Shown here piece after piece: positions 31,000 through 39,717 of a stretch of 47,348 bases of DNA; the stretch's first letter is position 1, and every line of letters begins with the position of its first letter. The notes beneath the pieces are model-generated. The model saw only the letters and a list, made by a program, of their open reading frames with translations, was not told where the DNA came from and searched no databases. The stretch is from a virus. The position numbers were made by a program, and so were the translations under genes. The stretch is from positions 1 through 47,348 of IMG/VR virus record IMGVR_UViG_3300033141_005645; one strand, 5' to 3'.

Positions 31000-33116
31000 T
31001 GGCATTCACGGCGGCACTCGATACTTTGCTTTCCGCGGGCGGCATGGTGCAGCGCGAGCTCATCGTGGAGTGCCGCTCCGGCTACCAGGCGTATGCCAGC
31101 GAGGATTTTGTCGAAGTGCCGGTCGTCAAGGGCGACCCGAAGATCGACCGGGGTGGCAGCCTCATCGCGGCGAAGGCGACGTTTACCGTCGTGCGGAAGT
31201 ACGCCGGCGACCCGCCGCGCCTGGAATACTGGGATGACTACGACCCCGACAATCCCGTGCAGACGGGCGCTGAAGTGCGCATCAAGGCGCGGTTCAAGAC
31301 CGCAGTGGGCTGGGAAGAGGAGTACGTGTTTCGGGGCTACATCGACGAGGTAGAGCCTTCTAACGAGACGCTGAAAGTCGTGGCGTACGATAAGCTCTGG
31401 CGTGCGCTACGGAGCGCCTGCAAGATAGGCGATACGGGCACGGATGCCGAGGACCGCGAAGGATACATGGAGTGCGGCATCTCGCATACGTTCAACGGGC
31501 AGGTCGCGCTTTCGCAGGTCGGAGCGACCAACCAGCTGGAAGTCGACCGCATCGCGCATCCGCAGGCTTACTACGACGACGGGGTAATCGTGTGGCGGCG
31601 CGGCTGGAAGAACTCCGGCGTGCGGCTTTACAAAAACGGCGCGGAGGTTCCGACGCGCGAGTATGAGATTTACTACGCGACGGGGATTATCGAGCTGGCG
31701 AACGCGCCCGGCGGCGCCGCCTACACCCTGGAGCAAAACGGAGACTTTACGCTCAAAGTCTACGACTATCCGGGCGCGCCGTTGGAGAACCCGCTGACGG
31801 TCGGGCGCGTGCTGACGGCGGGACTGACGTTCGACCGCATCCTGGCGGCCGACCCGGTTCCGGTGGGGCCCGCGTTTGCGGCGGGCGAACTCGACCTCTC
31901 GCCGGGCGGGACATTGAGCTACCTCGAATGGGACATCTGCAACGGGACGTTCCAGGACTTGCTCAACAAGATACTTTCAAAGAAGTTCTCGCTCACCTAC
32001 AAACTTTACTACGACCCGGTGCACGACAAAATTATCGGGCTTGACGAAGCGGACTTCGCAACGAAGCGCGAAAACGTCGAGGACGACCCGCCGGTCTACG
32101 ACATCCCGCCGGTGGGGGCTAAGACGAGCGCGATTTACTGGGAAAAGACGGTCTCCTGGCCGCGAAGCGTGACGGACGTAAGCTGTGCGGTCATCGCGCG
32201 CGGTCGGCATCCGACGCCCAGCGCATTGATACAGAACGCCGGGCAGATAGACGACAAACTGGAGGACGGGGTCAACTGGATCAAGCTAGACCTCGTGCCG
32301 TTCACCAAGTTCGACCAGCTCGGCCAGCTTATCGACGGCAAGATAAACGACGACGGGCACAGCGACCCGGGCGCGGGCTACGGCATCCGCAAGGACGTGA
32401 ATCCCGGCACACGCCAGAACTGGCTTGAAGTGGACCTGACGGGCGCGGCGGAGAACACTCAGGTTTCTAAGATTGTCCTCTCGATGTGCCAGCTTGACGG
32501 CGAAGCGGCGCTGCCTATCCGCGTGGAGCTGAAGCCCAACGGCGGTACCTACCAGGTGGTGAGCGACGAGGCGAACGAGTACGTGATGCGCGCAGAGGAA
32601 GTCAAGGAATTTCGCTGCAACCTCATCACGCGCGCGCGCTACCTGCGCATCTCTGCGGTGCCGAGCGATCTCTTCGGCGCTGGCCGCGACGACGGCGTGC
32701 TCGTGCTGGGCGAGCTGCAGGCGTACGGCGCGGAGACGTTCTGCGAACCCGTGATGATACAAAAAGACGACGCGGGCGAGACGCGCACGTACCATCCCGA
32801 CCTGCTCAAAAAATACTACGCGCTGGGCTTGCCGACCGACCTCGACACTTATGAGCTTGTGCGGACGGCGGACGACATTCAGGACCGGGGCAAGACGCTC
32901 GTCTATGCGGGATTGCGCAAGCCGCGCGCGATGCGGTTCATCAGCAACCAGCCGGACCCGCGCGAACTGCTCTACAAGACGACGGTTTTCGACGATGACT
33001 GGAACAAGGGCGACCAGGTGCCGGTGCTCATAATCGGCACCAAGCTGACGCCTGACGGCGTGGAGATCGAAGCGGTGGACATCTACAGCGACCCGCCGGT
33101 GGGAGAGTGGCCGTGA
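30999..33116 (+). CDS. tail tip/baseplate hub protein with discoidin-like domain
   Basis: A 705-residue protein in the tail-tip position. The N-terminal 150 residues are beta-rich (LIVECRSGYQAYAS, EEEYVFRGYIDEVEP) like tail hub proteins. Residues 460-585 (VSKIVLSMCQLDGEAALPIR, ARYLRISAVPS, VLGELQAYG) have the strand pattern of an F5/8 (discoidin) carbohydrate-binding domain. It is followed by YAGLRKPRAMRF and a hub-like C-terminus. It probably contacts host surface sugars. Confidence 0.72.
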   Translation: MAFTAALDTLLSAGGMVQRELIVECRSGYQAYASEDFVEVPVVKGDPKIDRGGSLIAAKATFTVVRKYAGDPPRLEYWDDYDPDNPVQTGAEVRIKARFKTAVGWEEEYVFRGYIDEVEPSNETLKVVAYDKLWRALRSACKIGDTGTDAEDREGYMECGISHTFNGQVALSQVGATNQLEVDRIAHPQAYYDDGVIVWRRGWKNSGVRLYKNGAEVPTREYEIYYATGIIELANAPGGAAYTLEQNGDFTLKVYDYPGAPLENPLTVGRVLTAGLTFDRILAADPVPVGPAFAAGELDLSPGGTLSYLEWDICNGTFQDLLNKILSKKFSLTYKLYYDPVHDKIIGLDEADFATKRENVEDDPPVYDIPPVGAKTSAIYWEKTVSWPRSVTDVSCAVIARGRHPTPSALIQNAGQIDDKLEDGVNWIKLDLVPFTKFDQLGQLIDGKINDDGHSDPGAGYGIRKDVNPGTRQNWLEVDLTGAAENTQVSKIVLSMCQLDGEAALPIRVELKPNGGTYQVVSDEANEYVMRAEEVKEFRCNLITRARYLRISAVPSDLFGAGRDDGVLVLGELQAYGAETFCEPVMIQKDDAGETRTYHPDLLKKYYALGLPTDLDTYELVRTADDIQDRGKTLVYAGLRKPRAMRFISNQPDPRELLYKTTVFDDDWNKGDQVPVLIIGTKLTPDGVEIEAVDIYSDPPVGEWP

Positions 33117-34102
33117 GCGGGACTGGAACCGTTCCGGAGCTTGACTTAGGCGGCGGCTTCCCGGTGAAGAGCCAGCGGGAGCTTATCGACCAGCACCTGC
33201 GCACGCGCGAAGGCGCGGAAGGCGAGCGCTCGGACAGCAGCGTCGGCGGCGCCATCATCGGCGGCGCGGGCGGCGGTGGCGGTGGATTCGTGGGCGAGCA
33301 TAACGACCTGGAAGGGCGCGACGAGCCGGACTGCCATCCCGCCGATGCCATCACCAACACGCCGGCGGGCAAAGTGGCGGCTACCGAAGTGCAGGCTGCG
33401 ATCAACGAGCTGGACACAGAAAAGCTGGCGCGTGACGGCACTCAGGCAATGACGGGCGCGCTCGACATGGGCACGCACAAGATTAGCGCGGTGGTGGACC
33501 CGGCGCTCGACCAGGACGCGGCCACGAAGAAATACGTGGACAACCTGCCGGGGAGCATTACCGACCTGTGCTGGTGGCGAACCTCCGGCGGTTACTATTC
33601 GATGCCCGCCACCATTGGCGCGCCGTCCGCCATGCCCTTGATGCAGGACCCCGATATACTTTTCGCGCATCCGTTCCTGAGCCCTAAGCAACTGACCTAC
33701 GACCGAATTGGTATTTACGTGCAAGTGCCGGTAGCACTCAGTAATGCGCGGCTTGGCATCTATGAGGACAACGGTTCGCTATACCCGGGCGCATTGGCGC
33801 TGGACGCGGGCACTGTTAGCTGCGCGGTTATGGGCTTGAAGCTCATCGTTATCAATCAGCAGCTTCAGCCGAACAGCCTCTACTGGCTCGTGATGATAGT
33901 CGATAGCTTCGGTATAAGCGTGGTCTGCCAGACGCTGGACTACATAGTTCCCATCATTCCCAGTACAGTGGCCTACCTCTGCGGTATGGTGCCGACGCAC
34001 TACCTAGCCGTCACCCCTTATGCGCCGCTGCCTAATCCCTATCCGGGAGGAGCGGTGGCGCTCGGTGCTGATTGTCCAGAAATATCGTTGAGGGTGGTGT
34101 GA
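33113..34102 (+). CDS. tail fibre protein
   Basis: About 329 residues from the GTG at 33113 (GTGA overlap with previous stop, SD GGGAG); a GTG at 33107 is an alternative. After a Gly-rich linker, residues 105-145 (GALDMGTHKISAVVDPAL then DAATKKYVD) match the tail-fibre repeat motif. The C-terminal half has unusual beta-rich sequence (LGIYEDNGSLYPGALALDAG) and would bind the receptor. Gly-rich stretches make flexible joints. Confidence 0.85.
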   Translation: MSGTGTVPELDLGGGFPVKSQRELIDQHLRTREGAEGERSDSSVGGAIIGGAGGGGGGFVGEHNDLEGRDEPDCHPADAITNTPAGKVAATEVQAAINELDTEKLARDGTQAMTGALDMGTHKISAVVDPALDQDAATKKYVDNLPGSITDLCWWRTSGGYYSMPATIGAPSAMPLMQDPDILFAHPFLSPKQLTYDRIGIYVQVPVALSNARLGIYEDNGSLYPGALALDAGTVSCAVMGLKLIVINQQLQPNSLYWLVMIVDSFGISVVCQTLDYIVPIIPSTVAYLCGMVPTHYLAVTPYAPLPNPYPGGAVALGADCPEISLRVV

Positions 34103-34103
34103 T

Positions 34104-34268
34104 ATGAAAGTGAAAAAAATACCCGTTGAGGTCTACGACAGCGACGGAAATGTCATCGAGACTTTCGTCTGCGAGGTAGAAGTACGGGATAGGCCATCAA
34201 CCGCTGAGCGGCTGGCGAAACTTGAACAGGACGTAGAAGGCTTGAAACAGGAGGCGATGCCGAAGTGA
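34104..34268 (+). CDS. 54-residue protein between fibre and holin-like gene
   Basis: A small protein, MKVKKIPVEVYDSDGNVIET to QEAMPK. Its ATG lies one base after the fibre stop and its stop overlaps the next GTG. It has a beta hairpin and a C-terminal coiled coil (RLAKLEQDVEGLKQ), so it could be a fibre chaperone or small lysis accessory. No SD stronger than GGGTGG. Confidence 0.7.
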   Translation: MKVKKIPVEVYDSDGNVIETFVCEVEVRDRPSTAERLAKLEQDVEGLKQEAMPK

Positions 34269-34624
34269 CCGAGGATAAAGTGACCGCTCTAGCGGTGGAA
34301 CTGGGAAAGGTCGGCGAGCGCGTTGACGGCGTACGCGCGATGGCGAAGCGAAACGAATGCTCGATAAAGGGCTTCGGCGAGCGCCTGGGGAGTCATGAGG
34401 TCAAGGGCGCGGAGCGCGCTGGCAAGATAACCGGCAAGCTCGACGAGCTTTCGGGAAAAGTCGCCGGGCTCGAAGTTGCGGTCCGCAACAACCGCAAGGG
34501 CAATCCCGGCAACAGCAACGGTGGCCGCTACGTGACATGGAAGTACGCGTTCGACCTGCTGTGGCGGGCGGTGTTCACCATCGCCGGCGGCGTCGGTATT
34601 TGGAAATTGTGGGAGCTCTCCTAG
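34265..34624 (+). CDS. holin-associated protein, XhlA-like
   Basis: A 119-residue protein with a long charged coiled coil (KVTALAVELGKVGERVDGVR and onward) and one C-terminal membrane helix (LLWRAVFTIAGGVGIWKLW). This layout matches hemolysin XhlA-type proteins that act with holins. GTG start overlaps the previous stop. A family A repeat follows at once. Confidence 0.7.
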   Translation: MTEDKVTALAVELGKVGERVDGVRAMAKRNECSIKGFGERLGSHEVKGAERAGKITGKLDELSGKVAGLEVAVRNNRKGNPGNSNGGRYVTWKYAFDLLWRAVFTIAGGVGIWKLWELS

Positions 34625-34627
34625 AGC

Positions 34628-34692
34628 GCCCCGCCGCCGCTCCATCCTCCGAAGCAGAGCTTCTGCGGAGGACGGGTAAAGCTATGGCGGGC
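34628..34692. repeat. family A hairpin, long form
   Basis: GCCCCGCCGCCGCTCCATCC, then TCCGAAGCAGAGCTTCTGC and GGAGGACGGGTAAAGC, ending TATGGCGGGC. The inner hairpin replaces the loop of the short form. It ends 14 bases before the next ATG; the following GGGAGG serves as SD. Confidence 0.92.
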
Positions 34693-34706
34693 AAAAGGGA
34701 GGATAC

Positions 34707-35012
34707 ATGGAAATCATTATGCAGGCAGTGTTGTTGAAGCCCCTGCTGGTCGCCGGACTGGTGCTGGGGCTTATCGTGCGAACTCTCGGCCCCTGGCTGC
34801 TGAAGGGCGCGGCTCGCGGACCGTTCAAGCCGAAGTATCACTGGAACTGGGTGATAGCGGCTGCCGTCGGCTTCGTGCCGACGGTCTTGCTGCTGTCCTC
34901 GACGGGGAACGTCTGGGGCGACCTCGTTTACGGCGCGGCAGTCGCGTTCGGGATGCAGGCGGCGGTTCGAGAGTTCATCACGAAATTGTTGGAAAAACCC
35001 GCCGCCGCATAA
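34707..35012 (+). CDS. holin-like membrane protein
   Basis: A 101-residue protein with about three membrane helices (LLVAGLVLGLIVRTLG, WVIAAAVGFVPTVLLL, LVYGAAVAFGMQAAV). SD GGGAGG precedes the ATG. Its position next to the XhlA-like and endolysin-like genes supports a holin. The last residues KPAAA are encoded by the start of the next family A repeat, so its C-terminus was reshaped by the insertion. Confidence 0.75.
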   Translation: MEIIMQAVLLKPLLVAGLVLGLIVRTLGPWLLKGAARGPFKPKYHWNWVIAAAVGFVPTVLLLSSTGNVWGDLVYGAAVAFGMQAAVREFITKLLEKPAAA

Positions 35013-35024
35013 AGCTATGGCGGG
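34998..35024. repeat. family A hairpin, short form
   Basis: CCCGCCGCCGCATAAAGC then TATGGCGGG. It overlaps the end of the holin-like gene and ends 17 bases before the next TTG start, whose SD (AAAGGAGG) follows the repeat. Confidence 0.9.
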
Positions 35025-35041
35025 TAAAAAGGAGGCTTGAC

Positions 35042-35431
35042 TTGAGGAAACTTTTCATTCTGACCGTCCTGCTCGTCTTTGCGACGCTGGCTTTCGGCGC
35101 GTGCAAGGCGGATCTGGACAAGACCAAGATCGCGGGGCAGCTCGCGGGCTTCGTCTTCAACTACGCGACCGGCCAGGAAGTTCCCCTGGATGCGCTGGAC
35201 GATCTGGCGATCGAGTTGTCGCTCTCGTTCGTGGACGCGTACTCCGACGAGATACCCGCACGCTATCGCGACGAGACGCTCGCGTTCGCTAAGACGATGA
35301 TCCCGAAGCTCATCCGAGACTACGGCTTGAGCGGGCTGGGTCTGGGCGATGAAGGCGAAGAGGACATCATGGCTGAAATGACGCAGCGCGTCCTAGACGA
35401 CTTCGAGCAGTTTCACGAGGACTACAAATGA
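35042..35431 (+). CDS. putative lipoprotein in lysis region
   Basis: A 129-residue protein with a TTG start and SD AAGGAGG. The N-terminus MRKLFILTVLLVFATLAFGA ends at Cys21, a loose lipobox with Phe at -3. The mature part is acidic and helical. In the lysis cassette it could serve as an outer-membrane spanin or periplasmic accessory protein; no spanin hallmark is clear. Confidence 0.65.
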   Translation: MRKLFILTVLLVFATLAFGACKADLDKTKIAGQLAGFVFNYATGQEVPLDALDDLAIELSLSFVDAYSDEIPARYRDETLAFAKTMIPKLIRDYGLSGLGLGDEGEEDIMAEMTQRVLDDFEQFHEDYK

Positions 35432-36123
35432 GTAAGGTCTACCGGCCGCGCGACATGGCCGAGCTGTACGGCTGGTGCCGCAGCGTCATAATCGGTATGG
35501 GATACAGGCTCCGCGAGGGACACGGTGAGCTCAACTGCTTGGCCGTGCGGGGCTTGTATCCCATGCTGGGCGAGATTATCGTCAACGGGATGAAGCTGCC
35601 GGGGCTGACTCACGCATTAGAAGAGCTTCCGAATCGTCTGGGCGAGCACAACGATGTAATCATCGTCTACGGCCGCACGCTCGACGGCCTGGTCGTGGCG
35701 CGGACGACCCCGGCGAGTGTGGACCCGGGACGTCGCTACACGGAGCGGCCACTGCACGCGAAGGGCTGCGCGAATCTGAAAGACGGTCAGTATCCCTACA
35801 AAAAGGGCATTCATCGCGGCTATCCGGCGTTCGTGCAGGCTGGCGATGTGACGGTGTGGCGCGACCGCGACAGGGATGCGGATCGGGACGCGGGCGAGAT
35901 CGAGGAGACGGGCAAGTTCGGGATAAACATTCACGCGAGCACTCGCAAGCAGGAATCCGACCCGGGCAGCGCTGGCTGTCAGGTTGTGCAGGGCGGGCGC
36001 TACGGGGATCACTGGCGGCGGTTCTACAACCTGATTACGAAGTGGGGCTTGAAGACCCGTAAGACGTTCGATTACGCCCTGGTGGACCTCAGAGACTGGC
36101 AGCGGCACTACCTTGCGGCTTGA
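35428..36123 (+). CDS. putative endolysin with GCQ motif
   Basis: A 231-residue protein overlapping the lipoprotein by four bases. GINIHAS (165-171) and SAGCQVV (181-187) resemble a conserved His/Cys pair in L,D-transpeptidase-like cell-wall hydrolases often seen at the end of phage lysis cassettes. There is no signal peptide, which suits holin-dependent release. Its 3' end overlaps the integrase gene end on the other strand by 16 bases, leaving no room for a terminator. Confidence 0.6.
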   Translation: MSKVYRPRDMAELYGWCRSVIIGMGYRLREGHGELNCLAVRGLYPMLGEIIVNGMKLPGLTHALEELPNRLGEHNDVIIVYGRTLDGLVVARTTPASVDPGRRYTERPLHAKGCANLKDGQYPYKKGIHRGYPAFVQAGDVTVWRDRDRDADRDAGEIEETGKFGINIHASTRKQESDPGSAGCQVVQGGRYGDHWRRFYNLITKWGLKTRKTFDYALVDLRDWQRHYLAA

Positions 36124-37934
36124 GCGTTCTTTTCGTATTTTTCCTGTAGCGCAGCGACAAGCGCGAGTATGTCATCGGGCAATCCGAGGGTGTCTTCGGG
36201 ATTTAACTCGTGGACTATCTCTCTCGGTGAGCGCAATCGTTCTGTATCCCTAATCCCACTCTCTCCGCGTTGAACAGAACGGTTTGGAGCGAAAGCGGGT
36301 AGGCGAGTGTGGATTTCTAGGTCGCCGTCGTCTTGGCGAGACTTGCGCGTGAATACCAGCTTGGAAAATACCAACCGGAGGAACTCGCGGCGTTCGCGCA
36401 GCTTGGCCTTTTCCCACCAATCGCGGAGGGCTGCCGACAGGTCGTCGAAATTAACGAGGTTGGAGAAGCCGATCTGACGCGGCCGGAGCGTGTCGCCGCC
36501 TTCACGCCGCCGCTTCAGGCTGTTGAGTTCGGCCCTGCGGCGATGAATGTACTCCTCTATCATCGCTGGCGGCGCGCCCTGCACTGATTCCGCCTGGGCT
36601 ATCTCGTCTTCAAGCTCCTGCATTCTCTGGGCGATCTCGCGCTTTGCGGCTTCACGGGCGCCGGAGTGCTTGTCGAGCATCTCAGGCAGTCCGTGGCAGA
36701 AGAAGCGTTCCAGATAATCGGCGGAGAAGTACTCGTTTAGCAGGCGGCGCTCGACCAGGGAATCGAGTACCGAGACCTGGACTTCGGTGGCGGGACACTT
36801 GTTCGTGTCCTTGAGCTTTTTGCCGTTACAGCGGTAGACACTACTTGCGCCCGACGGGACGGCGTGCATTCGCCGCCCGCAGATGCCGCATTTCAGCAGG
36901 CCCGTCAGCAGCACTGCGTTGCGCAGCGGGACGCGTTCGCCGCGCTCGATGATGTCCTGGACTTTGAAGAACGTCGTCGGGTCAACGGTCGGCTCGCAAT
37001 AGTCCTCTATTATCTGCCAGTATTCCTTCGGCCTGAACCGCTTATGCGAAAGATTGTCGGGACCCGGCTTGGCGAGCTTATTTTGTGCATACTGGCCGAT
37101 GAACATGTAATTCGCCCACATAGCGTACTTGAGCGTGCTTTCGGCAAACGGCTTTCCGGGAGTGCCGCGCACTTCGCCGGAGCGAAGCCGGATGCCGGGC
37201 GAGAAGACGCCGCGCTCAGCCAGCCAGCGGGATAGGCCGCCGAAGCTGCCGCCGCTGGCGATGAAATCGAACATAGCCTGGTGATGTTCGCGGGTTTGCG
37301 GATTCGGGATTACGCGGCGGGACGGCAGGCCGTTCTTGCGCAGCACCGGGTGGCCGTAGCTGTCGATGCGGTCGACCGCGCAGAAGAACGCGGACATCCG
37401 GCCGCCGGGCGGTTCGCCGCGCTCTAGCGCGGCAACGATTCCATCTTTGGATTTTTTGCGCAAGATGCGGCGCTGTCGGCGGTTGAGCGTGTAGGTCATG
37501 GTCTCGGCGGGGGCTATAAAATCCTCCAGCGGGTCGTCTATGGGGTCGCCATACTCGTCGAGCTTCGGTTCGTCGTTTCGGCGGTTCAGGTGCGGCTCCA
37601 TAGCGGACAGCACCTCGACACCGTACTCGCGCCGCAGCCGCTCGCGTTCGATAATCATCTCGGTATAATCGGCGCGGCCGAACCGCGAAAGGTCACGTAC
37701 GATGATATACCGGATGTTGGGATGTTCGCGGACGTAATCGAGCATCTTGAGGTAGCTTTCGTGCGAGAAGTATTCGGCGGTGACCCCGGATTCGTAGAAG
37801 TGTGCCTGCTCGTCGAGGGCAAGGTGGTCGGAATCGTCACAGAAGCGCCGCGCGGCTGCGATCTGCTCGTCGTACGTGTCCTGGCGGTCGGTGGAGACCC
37901 GGCCGTAGAAAACCGCGTTGGGGGTTTCAGTCAT
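36108..37934 (-). CDS. int: large serine recombinase (integrase)
   Basis: About 608 residues from the ATG at 37934, chosen because GGAG is seven bases upstream; the ATG at 37940 is too close. The resolvase domain starts VFYGRVSTDRQDTYDEQ with the nucleophile Ser in GRVST, followed by RDLSRFGRADY. A recombinase domain and a zinc ribbon (CGICGRRM and CNGKKLKDTNKC) follow, then a coiled coil. This directs site-specific integration. No attachment site was identified; it should lie beside the gene. Confidence 0.95.
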   Translation of the reverse strand: MTETPNAVFYGRVSTDRQDTYDEQIAAARRFCDDSDHLALDEQAHFYESGVTAEYFSHESYLKMLDYVREHPNIRYIIVRDLSRFGRADYTEMIIERERLRREYGVEVLSAMEPHLNRRNDEPKLDEYGDPIDDPLEDFIAPAETMTYTLNRRQRRILRKKSKDGIVAALERGEPPGGRMSAFFCAVDRIDSYGHPVLRKNGLPSRRVIPNPQTREHHQAMFDFIASGGSFGGLSRWLAERGVFSPGIRLRSGEVRGTPGKPFAESTLKYAMWANYMFIGQYAQNKLAKPGPDNLSHKRFRPKEYWQIIEDYCEPTVDPTTFFKVQDIIERGERVPLRNAVLLTGLLKCGICGRRMHAVPSGASSVYRCNGKKLKDTNKCPATEVQVSVLDSLVERRLLNEYFSADYLERFFCHGLPEMLDKHSGAREAAKREIAQRMQELEDEIAQAESVQGAPPAMIEEYIHRRRAELNSLKRRREGGDTLRPRQIGFSNLVNFDDLSAALRDWWEKAKLRERREFLRLVFSKLVFTRKSRQDDGDLEIHTRLPAFAPNRSVQRGESGIRDTERLRSPREIVHELNPEDTLGLPDDILALVAALQEKYEKNAQAAR

Positions 37935-38292
37935 TGCCATGCTCCTGGTCGTAGCGCCGCGCGTCCTCTCTTTCCCGCTCTTCGGCTTCGCGGTTACGGC
38001 GTTCTATCCGCTTCTCGATCTGCTCAATGCGGTATTCCGTTGCTTTCTCAGATTGCGTCATAGGCCTGTCGGTTGGTGTACTGTCACCTAGATAGTCGCA
38101 TATTGTAAAAAGGAAAATGATGATGAGTATGGCGAGTACTACATACCAGCCGATGATGGGCTTTTCGGGCTTGTCAGAGGCTTCCATGCGAGCGCGGGCA
38201 TCGGCAATCAATTCGTCGCTTATACCGCTTTTCTTCATATGAGAGAGTATGGATTCCTCATGGGAATTCAATTGTCTTTTCTCCGTCATCAT
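37927..38292 (-). CDS. small single-pass membrane protein in lysogeny block
   Basis: A 121-residue protein with a membrane helix (IIGWYVVLAILIIIFLFTIC) near residues 46-65 and a highly charged coiled-coil tail (RIEQIEKRIERRNREAEERE). Its ATG overlaps the repressor stop (ATGA). The codon and base content is AT-richer than neighbours. Position between repressor and integrase suggests expression in the prophage, perhaps for superinfection exclusion; that is inference. Confidence 0.7.
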   Translation of the reverse strand: MMTEKRQLNSHEESILSHMKKSGISDELIADARARMEASDKPEKPIIGWYVVLAILIIIFLFTICDYLGDSTPTDRPMTQSEKATEYRIEQIEKRIERRNREAEEREREDARRYDQEHGND

Positions 38293-39062
38293 TCCATCCT
38301 TCTGAACGTCCTGACGCTGCCGACGACCGTTCCGAGTACCGCTCCGGGCGGGTCTTCGCCGTCGCGTATCACGAGCGGGCGGAAGCCCAAGTTCTGGCTT
38401 CCCGCCGGTGTCAGTGTAACTCCTTCGGCACCGGGCCAGTACCGGGCGACGTAGCTGTTTTTGGTATCAAAGGGCCGGAAGTAGACCCAACTGCCGCCCG
38501 CCGGGCTCGTTCGCGGCGAAACCGCGATAAGCTCGCTATCGTGAAAGTCGGGGGCAAGATGGTCTCCAGACACGAGCACGCCGAATATCTGGGCATCGTA
38601 GGTCAGCCAGGATGCCGGGATTTCCGCCCTCTGGATTTCATCGAGACCGGACAGCATCTCAAAGTCGTAGCCGTCTTCGAAGTCGGGCAGGACGGGCTGC
38701 GTTCGCCGGGGCATATCGATTATTCGCGGCACCAGCGCGAGGGAACCATGCGTCGGGGCGGTCATTATCCCGAATTCGACGCGCTGCTCTAGCCGTCGCA
38801 GCTTTTTCCCGAGTTCATCTACCGCTTCTCTGGACGCGGGTTCGCTCGTAACCCACAAGGAATCGGCATCGACGCCGAGCGCTTCGGCAATGCGGGCGGC
38901 GATGCGCGGCGGAGGATTTGAACGCCCCGTCGTGTACTGGGCAAGCCTTTCGCGGGAAACAGTATCGTCCGGCGTGCTGATTTCTTCGGCGAACTGGGTG
39001 CGGGTTTTGCCTGTACGGCCAAGCTCGCTCACTACAAGCAGGTAGTTGAATCTCCGTTTCAC
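38289..39062 (-). CDS. CI-like repressor with degenerate S24 domain
   Basis: About 257 residues from GTG 39062. An upstream in-frame TTG at 39068 lies before the expected transcription start. Residues 5-70 form a helix-turn-helix (TRTQFAEEISTPDD, ERLAQYTTGRSNPPPR). The C-terminal half matches the LexA/CI S24 fold (FGVLVSGDHLAPDFHDSELI, then SYVARYWPG), but the catalytic Ser is His (GDHL in place of GDSM) and the Lys position is Ala. It likely dimerises but cannot self-cleave. It should repress the early promoter at 39137. Confidence 0.86.
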   Translation of the reverse strand: MKRRFNYLLVVSELGRTGKTRTQFAEEISTPDDTVSRERLAQYTTGRSNPPPRIAARIAEALGVDADSLWVTSEPASREAVDELGKKLRRLEQRVEFGIMTAPTHGSLALVPRIIDMPRRTQPVLPDFEDGYDFEMLSGLDEIQRAEIPASWLTYDAQIFGVLVSGDHLAPDFHDSELIAVSPRTSPAGGSWVYFRPFDTKNSYVARYWPGAEGVTLTPAGSQNLGFRPLVIRDGEDPPGAVLGTVVGSVRTFRRME

Positions 39063-39070
39063 TGGCAATA

Positions 39071-39099
39071 GTTATAACACATAATGTTATTGCGCGCAA
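39071..39099 (-). promoter_or_regulatory. repressor promoter, probably giving leaderless mRNA
   Basis: Minus strand TTGCGC (39094-39099), 17 bases, TATAAC (39071-39076). The expected start falls near 39064, so the GTG at 39062 would be almost the first codon. No SD is visible, which fits leaderless repressor mRNAs such as lambda cI. Confidence 0.7.
39074..39090. promoter_or_regulatory. candidate repressor operator
   Basis: ATAACA-CATAA-TGTTAT is a perfect inverted repeat overlapping the repressor promoter. Related GTTATA words occur at 39071, 39100 and 39158, the last overlapping the early promoter -10 box. This spacing suits Cro/CI binding to both promoters. Confidence 0.6.
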
Positions 39100-39136
39100 G
39101 TTATATGGTTTATTCAAGGTTGAGAACAAAAGGGGC

Positions 39137-39165
39137 TTGACAAGGCTAACAGCAGTCGTTATAAT
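39137..39165 (+). promoter_or_regulatory. strong early promoter
   Basis: TTGACA (39137-39142), 17-base spacer, TATAAT (39160-39165): a perfect sigma70-type promoter. Transcription should begin near 39172, five bases before the Cro-like GTG, so this mRNA is nearly leaderless as well. It drives the early operon that continues across the contig ends. Confidence 0.9.
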
Positions 39166-39176
39166 ATTCTCTAACG

Positions 39177-39422
39177 GTGGAAGCGTCTGATATTACATTG
39201 AACGAAAATCCGCTGCGGAAGCGGCGGGAGGACCTCGGCCTTACTAGGGCTCAGCTCGTGAGACGCCTGGCCAGGGAGGGCGTTGAAGTCTCTGCGCAAG
39301 CTATCTACCACTGGGAAACGTACGCGGCGAAAGTTCCCGGCGACAAGCTGCCAGCGATCGAGCGCGCCCTGGAGCTTCCCGAAGGCACGCTCTACCACAA
39401 AATCTACGTAAAGGCTCACTGA
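39177..39422 (+). CDS. Cro-like helix-turn-helix repressor
   Basis: An 81-residue XRE-family protein with GTG start. The HTH is LRKRREDLGLTRAQLVRRLA then VSAQAIYHWET, recognition helix near 38-48. It is the first gene of the early operon and diverges from the CI-like gene, the standard immunity-switch layout. No SD, consistent with a near-leaderless transcript. Confidence 0.88.
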   Translation: MEASDITLNENPLRKRREDLGLTRAQLVRRLAREGVEVSAQAIYHWETYAAKVPGDKLPAIERALELPEGTLYHKIYVKAH

Positions 39423-39423
39423 A

Positions 39424-39717
39424 ATGGGGAACACCAGAACTCAGATGCTTGGAAGGATGACTGCTGAAGAAATCGCTGACGCACTCACCGCGTCGGGCTT
39501 CGGTGTTTACGAGGGCGTGGAGGGCGAGATGTGCATTCTTACAGTCGACTCCGCGACATTGCCATTTTCGTTCACGCTGAAGATGCCAGTCACGTACAGG
39601 ACTGAGGTTTACCGCCTGGGCTTGAGGGCTGTAAGGGAGATATGCGTCGTGGCGATTGACGCTCACAAGCCCAAGCAGCCGGGCACGCACGCTGCGGAGG
39701 GCGCTGGTGGCGGTTAG
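39424..39717 (+). CDS. small early protein, unknown
   Basis: A 97-residue protein starting one base after the Cro-like stop. It has mixed helices and strands (MTAEEIADALTASGFGVYEG, FSFTLKMPVTYRTEVYRLG) and a Gly/Ala tail. Its C-terminus overlaps the next gene. No known motif. Confidence 0.6.
   Translation: MGNTRTQMLGRMTAEEIADALTASGFGVYEGVEGEMCILTVDSATLPFSFTLKMPVTYRTEVYRLGLRAVREICVVAIDAHKPKQPGTHAAEGAGGG

Noticed and set aside
36108-36123. Terminator between endolysin and integrase genes
   Set aside because: The two genes overlap end to end and no hairpin with a T tract is visible.
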